NCBI RefSeq assembly: GCF_036013525.1
Contig: NZ_CP107853.1
Location: 10,726,001-10,790,000 of the forward strand
Source: Nonomuraea sp. NBC_00507
Lineage (GTDB): Bacteria; Actinomycetota; Actinomycetes; Streptosporangiales; Streptosporangiaceae
Direction: 5' to 3'
Length of the DNA stretch: 64,000 bases
The translations under genes and the position numbers were made by a program. Below the pieces are notes generated by a model. That model saw only the letters and a program-made list of their open reading frames with translations. It was not told the origin of the DNA and did not search any database. Of this stretch, positions 53,490 to 63,547 are shown piece by piece (positions within the stretch are counted from its first letter, which is position 1; the number at the start of each line of letters is the position of its first letter).

Positions 53490-54836
53490 CTAGGTGAGGA
53501 AGTTTTTGAGCTCGAAGACGAGCTTGCGGATGTGGCCCGAGATCACCGGGGTGCCCAGGTCCTTGAGTTTCTGGCGGTACCACGAGTCGACGCTCTGGTA
53601 GCCGGAGCTGTTGACCGAGCCGACGGGGATGAACTTGACGCCCGAGCGGTGCACGGCCTCGAAGTCGTTGATCAACGACCGGTTGTCGTAGAAGTCGGAG
53701 ATCCACACCATCACGGTGTTACGGGGATCGGAGATCTTCGGCCTGGCCAGCGCCATCGCCGCCGTGCCGTCGGTGCCGCCGCCGAGCGTGGTGCGCAGCA
53801 GCACCTCGAACGGGTCGTGCACCCACGGGGTCAGGTCGAGCGCCCGGGTGTCGTACGCGATCAGGTGCACGTCCACCTTGGGCAGGCCCGCGAAGATCGA
53901 CGCCAGGATGGTGCAGTTGACCATCGCGTCCACCATCGACCCCGACTGGTCGACGACGACGATGAGCCGGGCGGGGGTGGTGCGGCGGGCGGTCTGCTTG
54001 TAGTAGAGCCGGTCCACGTAGAGCCGCTGGTCCTCAGGGCTCCAGTTGGTGAGGTTTTTCCAGATGGTGCGCTCGATGTCGAGGTTGCGGAAGACCCGCT
54101 TCGGCGGCACCGACCGGTCGATGACGCCCACGCTGGTCTTCTCCACCTGGGTACGCAGGACCTCGGCGACCTCGTCCACGAACTTGCGGATCAGGGCCTT
54201 GGCGTTGGCCAGCGCGACGCCCGACAGGTTGTGCTTGTCGTGCAGGAGCTGCTCGATGAGCGACATGCTGGGCGTCAGCTGCCTGGCCAGCGCCGGGTCG
54301 GCGAGCACTTCACGCAGGTGCATGCGTTTGACCAGGTCGCCTTCGATGTTGGCGAGGACCGCGGCCACCTCTTCGTCGCCCGGGCTGCGCCGCAGCCCGC
54401 CCGGCTCGCAGCCCATGCCCTTCTCGAACCAGGCCGCGTCCTGCTTCCAGCGCTCCAGCTGGGCCGCGGTGACGTTGCCGCCGCCCGTCGAGAAGACGTT
54501 GAGCAGCAGCTTGGAGACCAGGGCGGCGCGGCGCACCTCGTCGCCCGCCTCGTGCTCCTTCTCCACCATCAGGTCCTGCAGCTCGACGCCCAGCTCGGGG
54601 AAGCGCTGCACGAGGGTGTCGACCGAGACGCCCGGGTCGAGCAAGGCGGGCGGCAGTCCGAGATCATCGACGATGGCGACGCTGGCCGTCTCCAGTGCGG
54701 CCTGCTCGTCGGGGACGAACAGCCGCGACAGCAGCCGCCAGTAGAGCACCTGCCGCCGCGTCATGCCGGCGCTCTGCCCGGCGTCGCCTTGGTTGGAGGC
54801 TTCGTGGGCGGCTTCGTTGTCTGTGAGGTCGCTCAT
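53490..54836 (-). CDS. VWA domain protein of the MoxR pair
   Basis: 448 aa. N-terminal 270 residues are helical and cluster-specific (MTRRQVLYWRLLSRLFVPDEQ at the start). The C-terminal von Willebrand A domain has an intact MIDAS metal site DQSGSM (296-301), the Thr in TTLGGGTDGTAAM and the Asp in MVWISDFYD. It should bind a divalent metal and present substrates to the MoxR ATPase. ATG 54836 overlaps the upstream stop (ATGA). Confidence 0.92.
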   Translation of the reverse strand: MSDLTDNEAAHEASNQGDAGQSAGMTRRQVLYWRLLSRLFVPDEQAALETASVAIVDDLGLPPALLDPGVSVDTLVQRFPELGVELQDLMVEKEHEAGDEVRRAALVSKLLLNVFSTGGGNVTAAQLERWKQDAAWFEKGMGCEPGGLRRSPGDEEVAAVLANIEGDLVKRMHLREVLADPALARQLTPSMSLIEQLLHDKHNLSGVALANAKALIRKFVDEVAEVLRTQVEKTSVGVIDRSVPPKRVFRNLDIERTIWKNLTNWSPEDQRLYVDRLYYKQTARRTTPARLIVVVDQSGSMVDAMVNCTILASIFAGLPKVDVHLIAYDTRALDLTPWVHDPFEVLLRTTLGGGTDGTAAMALARPKISDPRNTVMVWISDFYDNRSLINDFEAVHRSGVKFIPVGSVNSSGYQSVDSWYRQKLKDLGTPVISGHIRKLVFELKNFLT

Positions 54837-56221
54837 TTGCGCAGCAGCCGCCCTGCCCGCTCGCGCAGCACGGCGACCGCGTCGCCGGACTTCGCCTCAG
54901 CCTTGACCACCTTGGGGTCGGTGGGGCCCATCGCCCAGTCACCGGTGTGCACGGCGACGGGCTTCTTCTTGACCGTGGCCTGCACCGCGAGCGGCTGCAG
55001 CAGCCACCGCCCGCCGTCCCAGCGCAGCAGCCCGATGCACGCGGAGGACGCCGCCACCAGCTCGGGTGTGAGCGGCGTGGACGACGGTAACCGGTCCAGG
55101 TCGAGCGTGATCGTGTTGCCTCCGCCGAGCTCCAGCGTCTCGCCCTCGACCGTGTAGCCCTCGATCAGCACGGGCTCGGCGATGCGCACGGGATGGCGGT
55201 CGAGCGGCGGGACCGGCGCGGCGACGGCCGCGCCGAGCTGGACGCGGGCGGTCGCGAACGGGTCGGCCTCCTCGCCCGCGCGGGCCCGGTCGTCGTGCCA
55301 CACCAGGTCGCCGCCGGCCAGCAGGGGCAGGTCCGTGATCTCCAGACTGCGGTGCTCGGCCAGCGCGCCCAGCAGCACCGGGTGGCCGCCCATCAGCCGC
55401 CACACGGCCGGGCCGACGATCGTGTCGACCTTCGCCGCCGCCACGCTCGTGCGTACGAGCCTGGCCGGCGCGCCTCCGGCCGGCTCGAGGATGGCGTGGA
55501 CCTGGACGCGTACGACCGTGGCGTGCTCGTGCACGTCGGCGCCCAGGATGAGCAGCCGCCCCGACACCTGCTCGGCGCCGCCGTTCCAGGAGCCGGACTG
55601 CGACAGCAGCAGGGCACGCATCCACAGGTCGGCCCATCTGCGCGCGGGCACCCGCTCCATCGTGCTCACCGGGCACGAGGCCCGCAGCTCTGCCGCCAAG
55701 CCGTCGAGCAGCACCGCCAGCCCGCGTAGCTCCGGCACGGCGAGCAGCGCCTCGATCGCCTGGTCCGAAGAGGAGACGACGTCGTGGTCGACACCACGCC
55801 AGCCGACGATGGCCAGCTCGCGCAGCCACACCCGGCATCCGGCGAGCAGATTGTCCGGGTGGCCGCCGGTCGCGGGAGCCGCCTCCCAGGAGGCCCGCGT
55901 ACGTCCGAGCGCCGCATCGAGGCGGCCGAGCAGAGCATCGTGCACCGCCCCCGTCAACGCGGCCCGCCCACCGGCCAGCGCCGCCAGATGCTCGTCGCCG
56001 ATCGACCCCGCGACCACCTTCTCCACGGACTCGCCGATCCGGTCGCCGAGCGGGCTGGCCGCCAGCGCGCCCGCCAACGCGCCGAGCGCCGCGGCCGGCT
56101 CCTCCCCGATCCGCGCGAACCCGTGCACGAGCGCGTCGTCGAACCCCGCCACCAACTCGAGCGCCTCATCGGCTCCGGCCGGCGCGCCACTGAGCAGCTC
56201 GCCAAGCTGTACGTCGAGCAT
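54833..56221 (-). CDS. Unknown 462-aa protein of the vWA-MoxR cluster
   Basis: 462 aa from ATG 56221 with GGAGGT 9 nt away; a GTG at 56227 is too close to it. No recognised domain. The N-terminal 140 residues are Ala-rich helices; residues 190-330 are a mixed region with MERVPARRWADLWMRALLLSQSGSW and VHEHATVVRVQVHAIL; the C-terminal part has beta character (EPVLIEGYTVEGETLELGGGNTITLDLDRL). Conserved-looking Trp pairs suggest a structured protein. Coupled at both ends in the operon, so it probably works with the VWA-MoxR pair, perhaps as adaptor or effector. Confidence 0.75.
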   Translation of the reverse strand: MLDVQLGELLSGAPAGADEALELVAGFDDALVHGFARIGEEPAAALGALAGALAASPLGDRIGESVEKVVAGSIGDEHLAALAGGRAALTGAVHDALLGRLDAALGRTRASWEAAPATGGHPDNLLAGCRVWLRELAIVGWRGVDHDVVSSSDQAIEALLAVPELRGLAVLLDGLAAELRASCPVSTMERVPARRWADLWMRALLLSQSGSWNGGAEQVSGRLLILGADVHEHATVVRVQVHAILEPAGGAPARLVRTSVAAAKVDTIVGPAVWRLMGGHPVLLGALAEHRSLEITDLPLLAGGDLVWHDDRARAGEEADPFATARVQLGAAVAAPVPPLDRHPVRIAEPVLIEGYTVEGETLELGGGNTITLDLDRLPSSTPLTPELVAASSACIGLLRWDGGRWLLQPLAVQATVKKKPVAVHTGDWAMGPTDPKVVKAEAKSGDAVAVLRERAGRLLRK

Positions 56222-56262
56222 CAGCACTCCACCTCCGCGCCCGTGAAACGTGTGCCGGCCAT
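56221..56262 (-). CDS. Possible 13-codon coupling ORF
   Basis: ATG at 56262 overlaps the SWIM stop by 1 bp (TGATG), and its TGA overlaps the next gene's ATG by 1 bp (TGATG). It encodes MAGTRFTGAEVEC, and the ribosome site GGAGGT for the following gene lies inside it. It could keep ribosomes moving between the two genes, or be chance. Confidence 0.3.
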   Translation of the reverse strand: MAGTRFTGAEVEC

Positions 56263-56753
56263 CAGCGCACCGCCCCCATCGCCGGGAACCAATGCAGCTC
56301 GGCCAGCGGCTCGGTGCTGTCGGGCACCTCCAGGTAGGCCAGGTGGCGCAGGAACCGGCTGAACACCACGGCCGCCGGCGTGCGCTCGACCAGCCGATTG
56401 AGGCTGTCTATCAGGTCGCCGTCCTCGGCAACCTCGACCCGCAGGTAGCGGGCCACCCGGTCCATTCCGTACTGCAGGACCGCCTCGTCGGCCAGCATGC
56501 GTATGTGCTTGCACGCGTAGCCGTGCAGCGCACCGCACGGCCGGTTGTTGTTCGTGCTACAGCTCAGCGCATGGGTGCCGGCGGTGATCGACGAGACGTA
56601 GACCCGTTCGATGTCGGATCCGCTCGACACGACGCCCTGGAGACGGCCGTCGGCCAGCTCGACGAACGGCACCTTCGCCAGTTTGCGCGGCTCGACGGGC
56701 GCCACCACCCGTACCACGCTGCGTTGCTCCCACGCGGCTCTGTCCGCGTCCAC
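56262..56753 (-). CDS. SWIM zinc-finger protein
   Basis: 163 aa from a GTG at 56753; a GTG at 56780 would add nine residues. The zinc motif is C-S-T-N-N-N-R-P-C, then GYACKH, fitting the SWIM CxnCxH pattern, in residues 65-95. The flanks are PFVELADGRLQGVVSSGSDIERVYVSSI before and a helical tail after. SWIM fingers bind DNA or proteins. First gene of the vWA-MoxR operon, a position suggestive of target recognition. A 12-bp palindrome lies upstream at 56822. Confidence 0.85.
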   Translation of the reverse strand: MDADRAAWEQRSVVRVVAPVEPRKLAKVPFVELADGRLQGVVSSGSDIERVYVSSITAGTHALSCSTNNNRPCGALHGYACKHIRMLADEAVLQYGMDRVARYLRVEVAEDGDLIDSLNRLVERTPAAVVFSRFLRHLAYLEVPDSTEPLAELHWFPAMGAVR

Positions 56754-56821
56754 GACCTCAGAACCTCCTGCCCCAGCCACTCGCAGGGCAGGCGGGAGTG
56801 CCCGCGCCTTCGCGAACGGCT

Positions 56822-56833
56822 GATCAATTGATC
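56822..56833. promoter_or_regulatory. Palindrome GATCAATTGATC upstream of the vWA-MoxR operon
   Basis: Perfect 12-bp, A/T-rich palindrome in an otherwise GC-rich region, 69 bp before the SWIM start. Possible operator. No -35/-10 pair was identified with confidence. Confidence 0.4.
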
Positions 56834-56951
56834 CGGGAACCTACCCGACCCCACCGACAGAACGGGGAGAAATGATCAAACCCGCCGGCAGCCCGACGGG
56901 ACCTGACACAACGGCCTTCCACACGCACGGCACCCCGCCCATGGACGAGGA

Positions 56952-57356
56952 CTAGGCCACGTGCTCCTTGATGGCGACGCTGGCCAGCGCGAGCAGGAGT
57001 TCCAGATCGGTGGCGGCGTCCACGTGGACGGCAACCCAGGCCCGGTCCCGGCAGGCCTGCACCTGGTCGCAGTCCAGTAGGTAGGGCTCCAGGCGGTCGA
57101 TCGCCGGGGCGGTCAGACGGACCTGGACCTCGTCGGCGCCGGCCAGCCGCAGGATCTCCGTGCCGCGCACGGCGAACGTCACACCCCGCCGGGTGTCACT
57201 GAGCACCAGCGCCGGCCACGAGCGTAACTCGGCCACGGCGCGGGCCACATAGGGTCCCCGCCGTTCAGCTGCCCGTCGCCTGACGGTAATTCCCACATCT
57301 CCATGCTGAGGGACGGCGGACCTTCGCGTCACCGACCGTTCCGCAACCGTTATCAA
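56952..57356 (-). CDS. Hypothetical protein, luciferase-domain (DUF5519)-like
   Basis: 134 aa from a TTG, but an internal GTG at 57296 is an equally good start. The pattern AVAELRSWPALVLSDTRRGVTFAVRGTEILRLAG and the C-terminal AWVAVHVDAATDLELLLALASVAIKEH resemble the small luciferase-associated DUF5519 domain found in many actinomycetes. Function unknown. Lies 3 bp after the XRE gene stop, so probably co-transcribed with it. Confidence 0.55.
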   Translation of the reverse strand: MITVAERSVTRRSAVPQHGDVGITVRRRAAERRGPYVARAVAELRSWPALVLSDTRRGVTFAVRGTEILRLAGADEVQVRLTAPAIDRLEPYLLDCDQVQACRDRAWVAVHVDAATDLELLLALASVAIKEHVA

Positions 57357-57359
57357 CGC

Positions 57360-57959
57360 TCAGCGGTGCACGATCAGCCAGGTCGCGACGGCGGTCACGG
57401 TGTCGGAGCGGTTGCCGATGATGTGCGGCCGGTTGCACGGGAAGGTGATCGAATCGCCCTTGGCCAGGGTGACGATCTCGGTCTCGAACTCGATCGTCAG
57501 CTCCCCGGCCGTGACCGTGCCCACCTCGTACCCCTCGTGTTTGAGGAACTGCCCGTGGGCGGTGGAGATCGCGTTCGGCGGGTAGGTCGACTCGAAGAAC
57601 TCCACGTCCGGCGCCGGCACCGGCGATAACCTGCGGAACGTCACTCCCCCGCTGAGCTCGATCGGCGCGACCTCCCACGCCCGCCGGATGGCCAGACCGG
57701 GCACGGCGGGGTCGGGCTTCGGATCCTCCGGCACGTCGAACACCGCCGCCAGCGGCACCCCGATGGCCGAGACGTAGGCGATGAGCCGGCTCACCGAGGG
57801 CCGCATCGTGCCGCGTTCGATCTGCGACACGGCGCTGGGCGAGATGCCCAGCTCCCGCGCCACGGCGCGGAGCGATTTGCCGGACTCGGTGCGCAGGTCG
57901 CGGAGCCGCTGACCGAGTCGCTCGTTGCTGACCGCTTCCAGCCCGGTACGGCTCTCCAT
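57360..57959 (-). CDS. XRE family regulator with C-terminal cupin
   Basis: 199 aa from ATG 57959. Helix-turn-helix SLRAVARELGISPSAVSQIERGTMRPSVSRLIAY near residues 30-65, then a cupin (about 120-198: HEGYEVGTVTAGELTIEFE, GDSITFPCNRPHIIGN). Such PuuR/SutR-type proteins sense small metabolites. Divergent from the NCS1 permease across 133 bp holding a near-perfect 24-bp palindrome, so it most likely regulates permease and racemase. A longer upstream reading frame is not conserved. Confidence 0.92.
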   Translation of the reverse strand: MESRTGLEAVSNERLGQRLRDLRTESGKSLRAVARELGISPSAVSQIERGTMRPSVSRLIAYVSAIGVPLAAVFDVPEDPKPDPAVPGLAIRRAWEVAPIELSGGVTFRRLSPVPAPDVEFFESTYPPNAISTAHGQFLKHEGYEVGTVTAGELTIEFETEIVTLAKGDSITFPCNRPHIIGNRSDTVTAVATWLIVHR

Positions 57960-58036
57960 GGCCTCCACACCATTTGTCACAGGGGATTTACATACACGCA
58001 ATTGACAGCAGCGCGTGCAGTCATAGGTTAACGGCA

Positions 58037-58060
58037 AGTGTTCAGTGATCACTTAACACT
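58037..58060. promoter_or_regulatory. Operator candidate of the XRE/NCS1 divergent promoters
   Basis: 24-bp dyad: outer arms AGTGTT / AACACT and inner AGTGATCACT, with one mismatch pair. Located 33 bp before the permease ATG and 78 bp before the regulator ATG, midway in the divergent gap. Confidence 0.65.
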
Positions 58061-58092
58061 ACGCCGGAGACCTACCCCCCAAGGATGCCCCA

Positions 58093-59580
58093 ATGTCCGA
58101 ACCCGCCGCATCGATCACCCAAGCGCCACCCCCCGCCTACGACCCCCGGCTCACCAACGAGGACCTGGCGCCGCTGCGGAAGCAGACCTGGTCGTCGTAC
58201 AACATCTTCGCCTTCTGGATGTCCGACGTGCACAGCGTCGGCGGCTACGTGACCGCGGGGAGCTTGTTCGCGCTGGGCCTGGCCAGCTGGCAGGTGCTGT
58301 TCGCGCTGCTGGCCGGCATCGTCATCGTGCAGATCTTCTGCAACCTGGTGGCCAAGCCGAGCCAGGTCACCGGCGTGCCGTACCCGGTGATCAACCGGGC
58401 CGTCTTCGGCGTGCTGGGCGCGAACATCCCCGCCATCGTGCGCGGCTCGATCGCGATCGCCTGGTACGGCGTGCAGACATACCTGGCCTCGCAGGCGCTC
58501 ATCATCATCTTCCTCAAGTTCTGGCCGGCCACGGCCGCGCTGACCGAGCCGGCCTTCCTCGGCCTGTCCGTGCTCGGCTACATCTGCTACGCGATCCTGT
58601 GGGTCGCCCAGGCGGCGGTGTTCTGGCGCGGCATGGACGCGATCAAGCGATTCGTGGACTGGGCGGGACCCGCCGTCTACGTGGTCATGGTGGTGCTGGC
58701 CATCTACCTGGTGAGCCAGGCGGGCTGGGAGAACATCAGCCTGGACCTGTCGGGCGAAAGCCTCGGCTTCGCCGAGTCGATCCCGGTCATGCTCAGCGCG
58801 ACCGCCCTGGTGGTGTCGTACTTCTCCGGGCCAATGCTGAATTTCGGTGATTTTTCGCGGTATGCGCGGTCATTCCAGGCCGTCAAGCAGGGCAACCTCC
58901 TCGGCCTGCCGGTCAACTTCCTCTTCTTCTCCATCCTGACCGTGATCACGGCGTCGGCCACCGTGCCCGTGTTCGGCGAGCTCATCACCGACCCCATCCA
59001 CACGGTGCAGCGCATCGACACGCCGTTCGCGATTCTGCTCGGCGGCCTCACCTTCGTGATCGCGACCGTGGGCATCAACATCGTGGCCAACTTCATCTCG
59101 CCGGCCTTCGACTTCTCGAACGTCAGCCCGCAGCGCATCAGCTGGCGTACCGGCGGGATGATCGCGGCGGTCGGCTCCGTGCTGCTGACGCCGTGGAACT
59201 GGTACAGCAACCCCGACGCCATCCACTACACGCTCGGCCTGCTCGGCGCGCTCATCGGGCCGCTGTTCGGCATCCTGATCGCCGGCTACTACGTGTGCGC
59301 GCGGCAGCGGGTGTCGGTGGACGAGCTGTTCACGATGGACCAGGCCGGGCGCTACTGGTTCAGCAAGGGCTACAACCCCAACGCGATCTGGGCCACCGTC
59401 GCCGCCGGAGTGCCCGCCATCGCCTCCGTGCTCGTCCCGAAGATGCTGCTCGACCTGGGCGTCACGGCGACGGACGCGACGTGGATCGCCGACTACAGCT
59501 GGTTCATCGGCTGCGGCCTCGGCTTCGTGGCCCTGGTCGCCCTGGAACGGCTCCGGCCCCGGATCACCGCCGCCGCATGA
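58093..59580 (+). CDS. NCS1 family nucleobase/hydantoin/allantoin permease
   Basis: 495 aa, about 12 transmembrane helices. Family landmarks: NEDLAPLRKQTWSSYNIFAFWMSDVHSVGGY (Mhp1 helix 1), GVPYPVINRAVFGVLGANIPAIVRG and YFSGPMLNFGDFSRYA. It is a cation-coupled importer of hydantoins, allantoin, purines or pyrimidines. The coupled racemase downstream points to hydantoin or allantoin. ATG 58093. Confidence 0.92.
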   Translation: MSEPAASITQAPPPAYDPRLTNEDLAPLRKQTWSSYNIFAFWMSDVHSVGGYVTAGSLFALGLASWQVLFALLAGIVIVQIFCNLVAKPSQVTGVPYPVINRAVFGVLGANIPAIVRGSIAIAWYGVQTYLASQALIIIFLKFWPATAALTEPAFLGLSVLGYICYAILWVAQAAVFWRGMDAIKRFVDWAGPAVYVVMVVLAIYLVSQAGWENISLDLSGESLGFAESIPVMLSATALVVSYFSGPMLNFGDFSRYARSFQAVKQGNLLGLPVNFLFFSILTVITASATVPVFGELITDPIHTVQRIDTPFAILLGGLTFVIATVGINIVANFISPAFDFSNVSPQRISWRTGGMIAAVGSVLLTPWNWYSNPDAIHYTLGLLGALIGPLFGILIAGYYVCARQRVSVDELFTMDQAGRYWFSKGYNPNAIWATVAAGVPAIASVLVPKMLLDLGVTATDATWIADYSWFIGCGLGFVALVALERLRPRITAAA

Positions 59581-60305
59581 CGCACCTCAAAGTGATCAAC
59601 CCGAACACCGCCCTGGCCATGACCGCGTCCATCGGTCGCTGCGCCAGGGCGGTGGCGTGCCCGTCGACGGTCGTCACGGCCGTCAGCCCGAGCATGGGGC
59701 CGGAGTCCATCGAGAGCCACTACGACGAGGCGCTGGCCGTGCCGGGGGTGCTGGCCGAGATCGCGGCGGGCGAGCGCGAGGGGGTGGACGGGTACGTCAT
59801 CGCGTGTTTCGGCGACCCCGGCCTGGACGCGGCCCGCGAGCTGGCCGCCGGCCCCGTCGTCGGCATCGCGGAGGCCGCCATGCACGCCGCCACGCTGCTC
59901 GGGCGGGGCTTCAGCGTGGTGACGACGCTGTCCAGGACCGTCGGCCGGGCATGGGACCTCACCCACCGCTACGGCTTCGCCGCCGCCTGCCGCGGCGTGC
60001 ACGCCTGCGACATCCCGGTCCTGGACCTCGAGGACCCGGCCGCGCGCAAGACCGTGACCGAGCTGTGCGTCGCGGCCGTCGAGCGTGACGGGAGCGACGC
60101 GGTCGTGCTGGGCTGCGCGGGCATGGCGGATTTCGCGGCCGAGGTGTCGGAGGAGACGGGCGTCCCAGTGATCGACGGGGTGACGGCGGCGACCAAGCTC
60201 GTCGAGTCGCTCGTCACGCTCGGCCTGCGGACGGGCAAACGCGGCGAGTACGCCCTGCCCCGGCCGAAGCGTTACTCCGGTTTACTGCGCGACTTCACGA
60301 TCTGA
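59577..60305 (+). CDS. Hydantoin/allantoin racemase family (Asp/Glu/hydantoin racemase)
   Basis: 242 aa, ATG in an ATGA overlap with the permease. KVINPNTALAMTASI at the N-terminus, and the two catalytic Cys in ACFGDPGLDAARE and LGCAGMADFA, match hydantoin and allantoin racemases (HyuE/HpxA-like). It interconverts R and S forms of the imported 5-substituted hydantoin or allantoin. No hydantoinase or carbamoylase is next to it, so the rest of the path must lie elsewhere. Confidence 0.9.
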   Translation: MTHLKVINPNTALAMTASIGRCARAVACPSTVVTAVSPSMGPESIESHYDEALAVPGVLAEIAAGEREGVDGYVIACFGDPGLDAARELAAGPVVGIAEAAMHAATLLGRGFSVVTTLSRTVGRAWDLTHRYGFAAACRGVHACDIPVLDLEDPAARKTVTELCVAAVERDGSDAVVLGCAGMADFAAEVSEETGVPVIDGVTAATKLVESLVTLGLRTGKRGEYALPRPKRYSGLLRDFTI

Positions 60306-60315
60306 ACGAAATGTA

Positions 60316-60344
60316 TTGACGCCTGCGCAGGTTAAGGCTACCGT
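60316..60344 (+). promoter_or_regulatory. Predicted chitinase promoter
   Basis: TTGACG, 17-bp spacer, TACCGT. Predicted transcription start near 60351, immediately before a 27-bp palindrome. Confidence 0.6.
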
Positions 60345-60352
60345 CGTCTCAT

Positions 60353-60379
60353 AACTAAAAGGAAACTTTCCTAATAGTT
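60353..60379. promoter_or_regulatory. 27-bp palindrome at the chitinase transcription start
   Basis: Arms AACTA / TAGTT and AGGAAA / TTTCCT share one centre (60366), separated by two unpaired AA steps. Either an operator that blocks the promoter or a leader hairpin. Its A/T richness stands out from the surroundings. Confidence 0.65.
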
Positions 60380-60428
60380 TCCTGGCATCCCACTCCCCAT
60401 TCACCCCCCAACGGATGTCGGAGCATCG

Positions 60429-62366
<1,938 letters not shown>

Positions 62367-62374
62367 CATTTCGT

Positions 62375-62409
62375 GAAAGGGCCGGCTCTATGAAGAGTCG
62401 GCCCTTTTC
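62375..62409 (+). terminator. Chitinase terminator
   Basis: Stem AAAGGGCCGGCTCT with one G-T mismatch to its partner, 4-nt loop, followed by TTTT. Starts 8 bp after the stop codon. Confidence 0.9.
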
Positions 62410-62429
62410 TGGTTATTGACGGATGGGCG

Positions 62430-62651
62430 TCACAGCACGTCGGCGAGGCGGTCCACCTGGGCCGGGTCGAGGCCGAAGCAATAGAGCATGACCTCGTCGG
62501 CACCGAGACCGGCGAAGGCGGCGATCGCGTCGCGAATCTCGGTGGGCGTGGCGAGCACGGCCGGCTGAAAGCCGCCGAAGAGCACCGCCGGGCCGGTGGG
62601 ACGGGCGGACGCAGGGCGAGCGTCACCGGCAAACCGACTACCGGTCATCAT
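62430..62651 (-). pseudogene. Remnant of LLM-class flavin oxidoreductase
   Basis: 73 codons. The start (MMTGSRFAG) is joined to a C-terminal end (PTEIRDAIAAFAGLGADEVMLYCFGLDPAQVDRLADVL) like that of F420/FMN LLM enzymes, which normally exceed 280 aa, so an internal deletion removed most of the barrel. Its ATG still overlaps the stop of the xanthine-dehydrogenase remnant. Confidence 0.7.
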
Positions 62652-63367
62652 CCTCGCTCGATCGCGGCGAGGATGGCTTCCCGGGTGAGGGGCAGGTCGC
62701 GGACGCGTACGCCGAGCACGTGCGCGACCGCGTTCGCGATGGCCGCCGCTACCGGGCCCTGGGCCGCCTCGCCCGCGCCCACCGACGGCGTGCCAGGGTG
62801 CTCGACGAGTTCGACGGACACCTCTGGAGCCTCGCTGAAGCGCAAGATGGGGTAGCTCTCCCAGTCGCCGCTGGTGACCCGGCGCCGGTCGAAGCGCACC
62901 CGCTCCTTCAGCGTCCAGCTCGCCGCCTGAGTGGCGCCGCCTTCGACCTGATTGCGCACCCCGTCGGGATTGACGACGTGGCCGACATCTACGGCGATCG
63001 TCAGGCGGCGCACCCGTACGGCCTGCTAGGCCTCGACCTCCGCCACGACCGCGCAGTAGGCGCCGGTGCCCTTGTACTTGCCGAACCCGAACCCGAGCCC
63101 GTGGCCGGGCCCGCGCCACCCGGCCGCATCCGCCGCCCGGCGCAGCACCTCCCGCCCTCGCTCGTCACTCAGGTGGGTCAGCCGGTACGCCAGCGGGTCC
63201 ATGCCCCCGGCCTCGGCCAGCTCGTCCATGAACGACTCGATCGCGAAAACGTTCATGAACGCTCCCAGCGAGCGCAGGGCCGACGAACGGATCGGCGTGC
63301 GCAGGACCCGGTGGCCGGTGATCCGCTGCTTCCTCGACCTGCTCGCCAACCCTGTGCGGATCCTCAA
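62648..63367 (-). pseudogene. Remnant of xanthine dehydrogenase/aldehyde oxidase molybdenum subunit
   Basis: About 240 codons of the C-terminal third: RTPIRSSALRSLGAFMNVFAIESFMDELA, HGLGFGFGKYKGTGAYCAVVAEVEA, then an in-frame TAG (63026-63028), then RRLTIAVDVGHVVNPDGVRNQVEGG and SVGAGEAAQGPVAAAIANAV. The N-terminal 500 or more residues are missing, replaced by unrelated sequence at 63340-63367. The single TAG interrupts an otherwise conserved frame. Clearly not functional as a full enzyme. Confidence 0.85.
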
Positions 63368-63421
63368 ATGACGGGTTGATCCGTAGTGAGGAGAAGGAGT
63401 ACGGTCGTGGTACTTCGGCGA

Positions 63422-63437
63422 TGTTAATCGTTTAACA
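63422..63437. promoter_or_regulatory. Operator candidate upstream of the LacI-type gene
   Basis: Perfect palindrome TGTTAA-TCGT-TTAACA, 111 bp before the LacI-family start. LacI regulators bind such dyads, so autoregulation is plausible. Remaining gap sequence (63368-63547) shows no gene. Confidence 0.5.
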
Positions 63438-63547
63438 GCACAGCGATGCCGATCGGCCGACCCCGAGCCGCCCCGATCACTCCAGCGAGATGAGGAGAAG
63501 AGAATTACCTTGTATTCCTGTCGGAAATGCTATGTTATTCGACTAGC

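Noticed and set aside
63026..63028. TAG as pyrrolysine or other recoding site
   Set aside because: The gene is also truncated at its N-terminus and the partner gene is deleted, so a simple nonsense mutation in a dying gene is enough.
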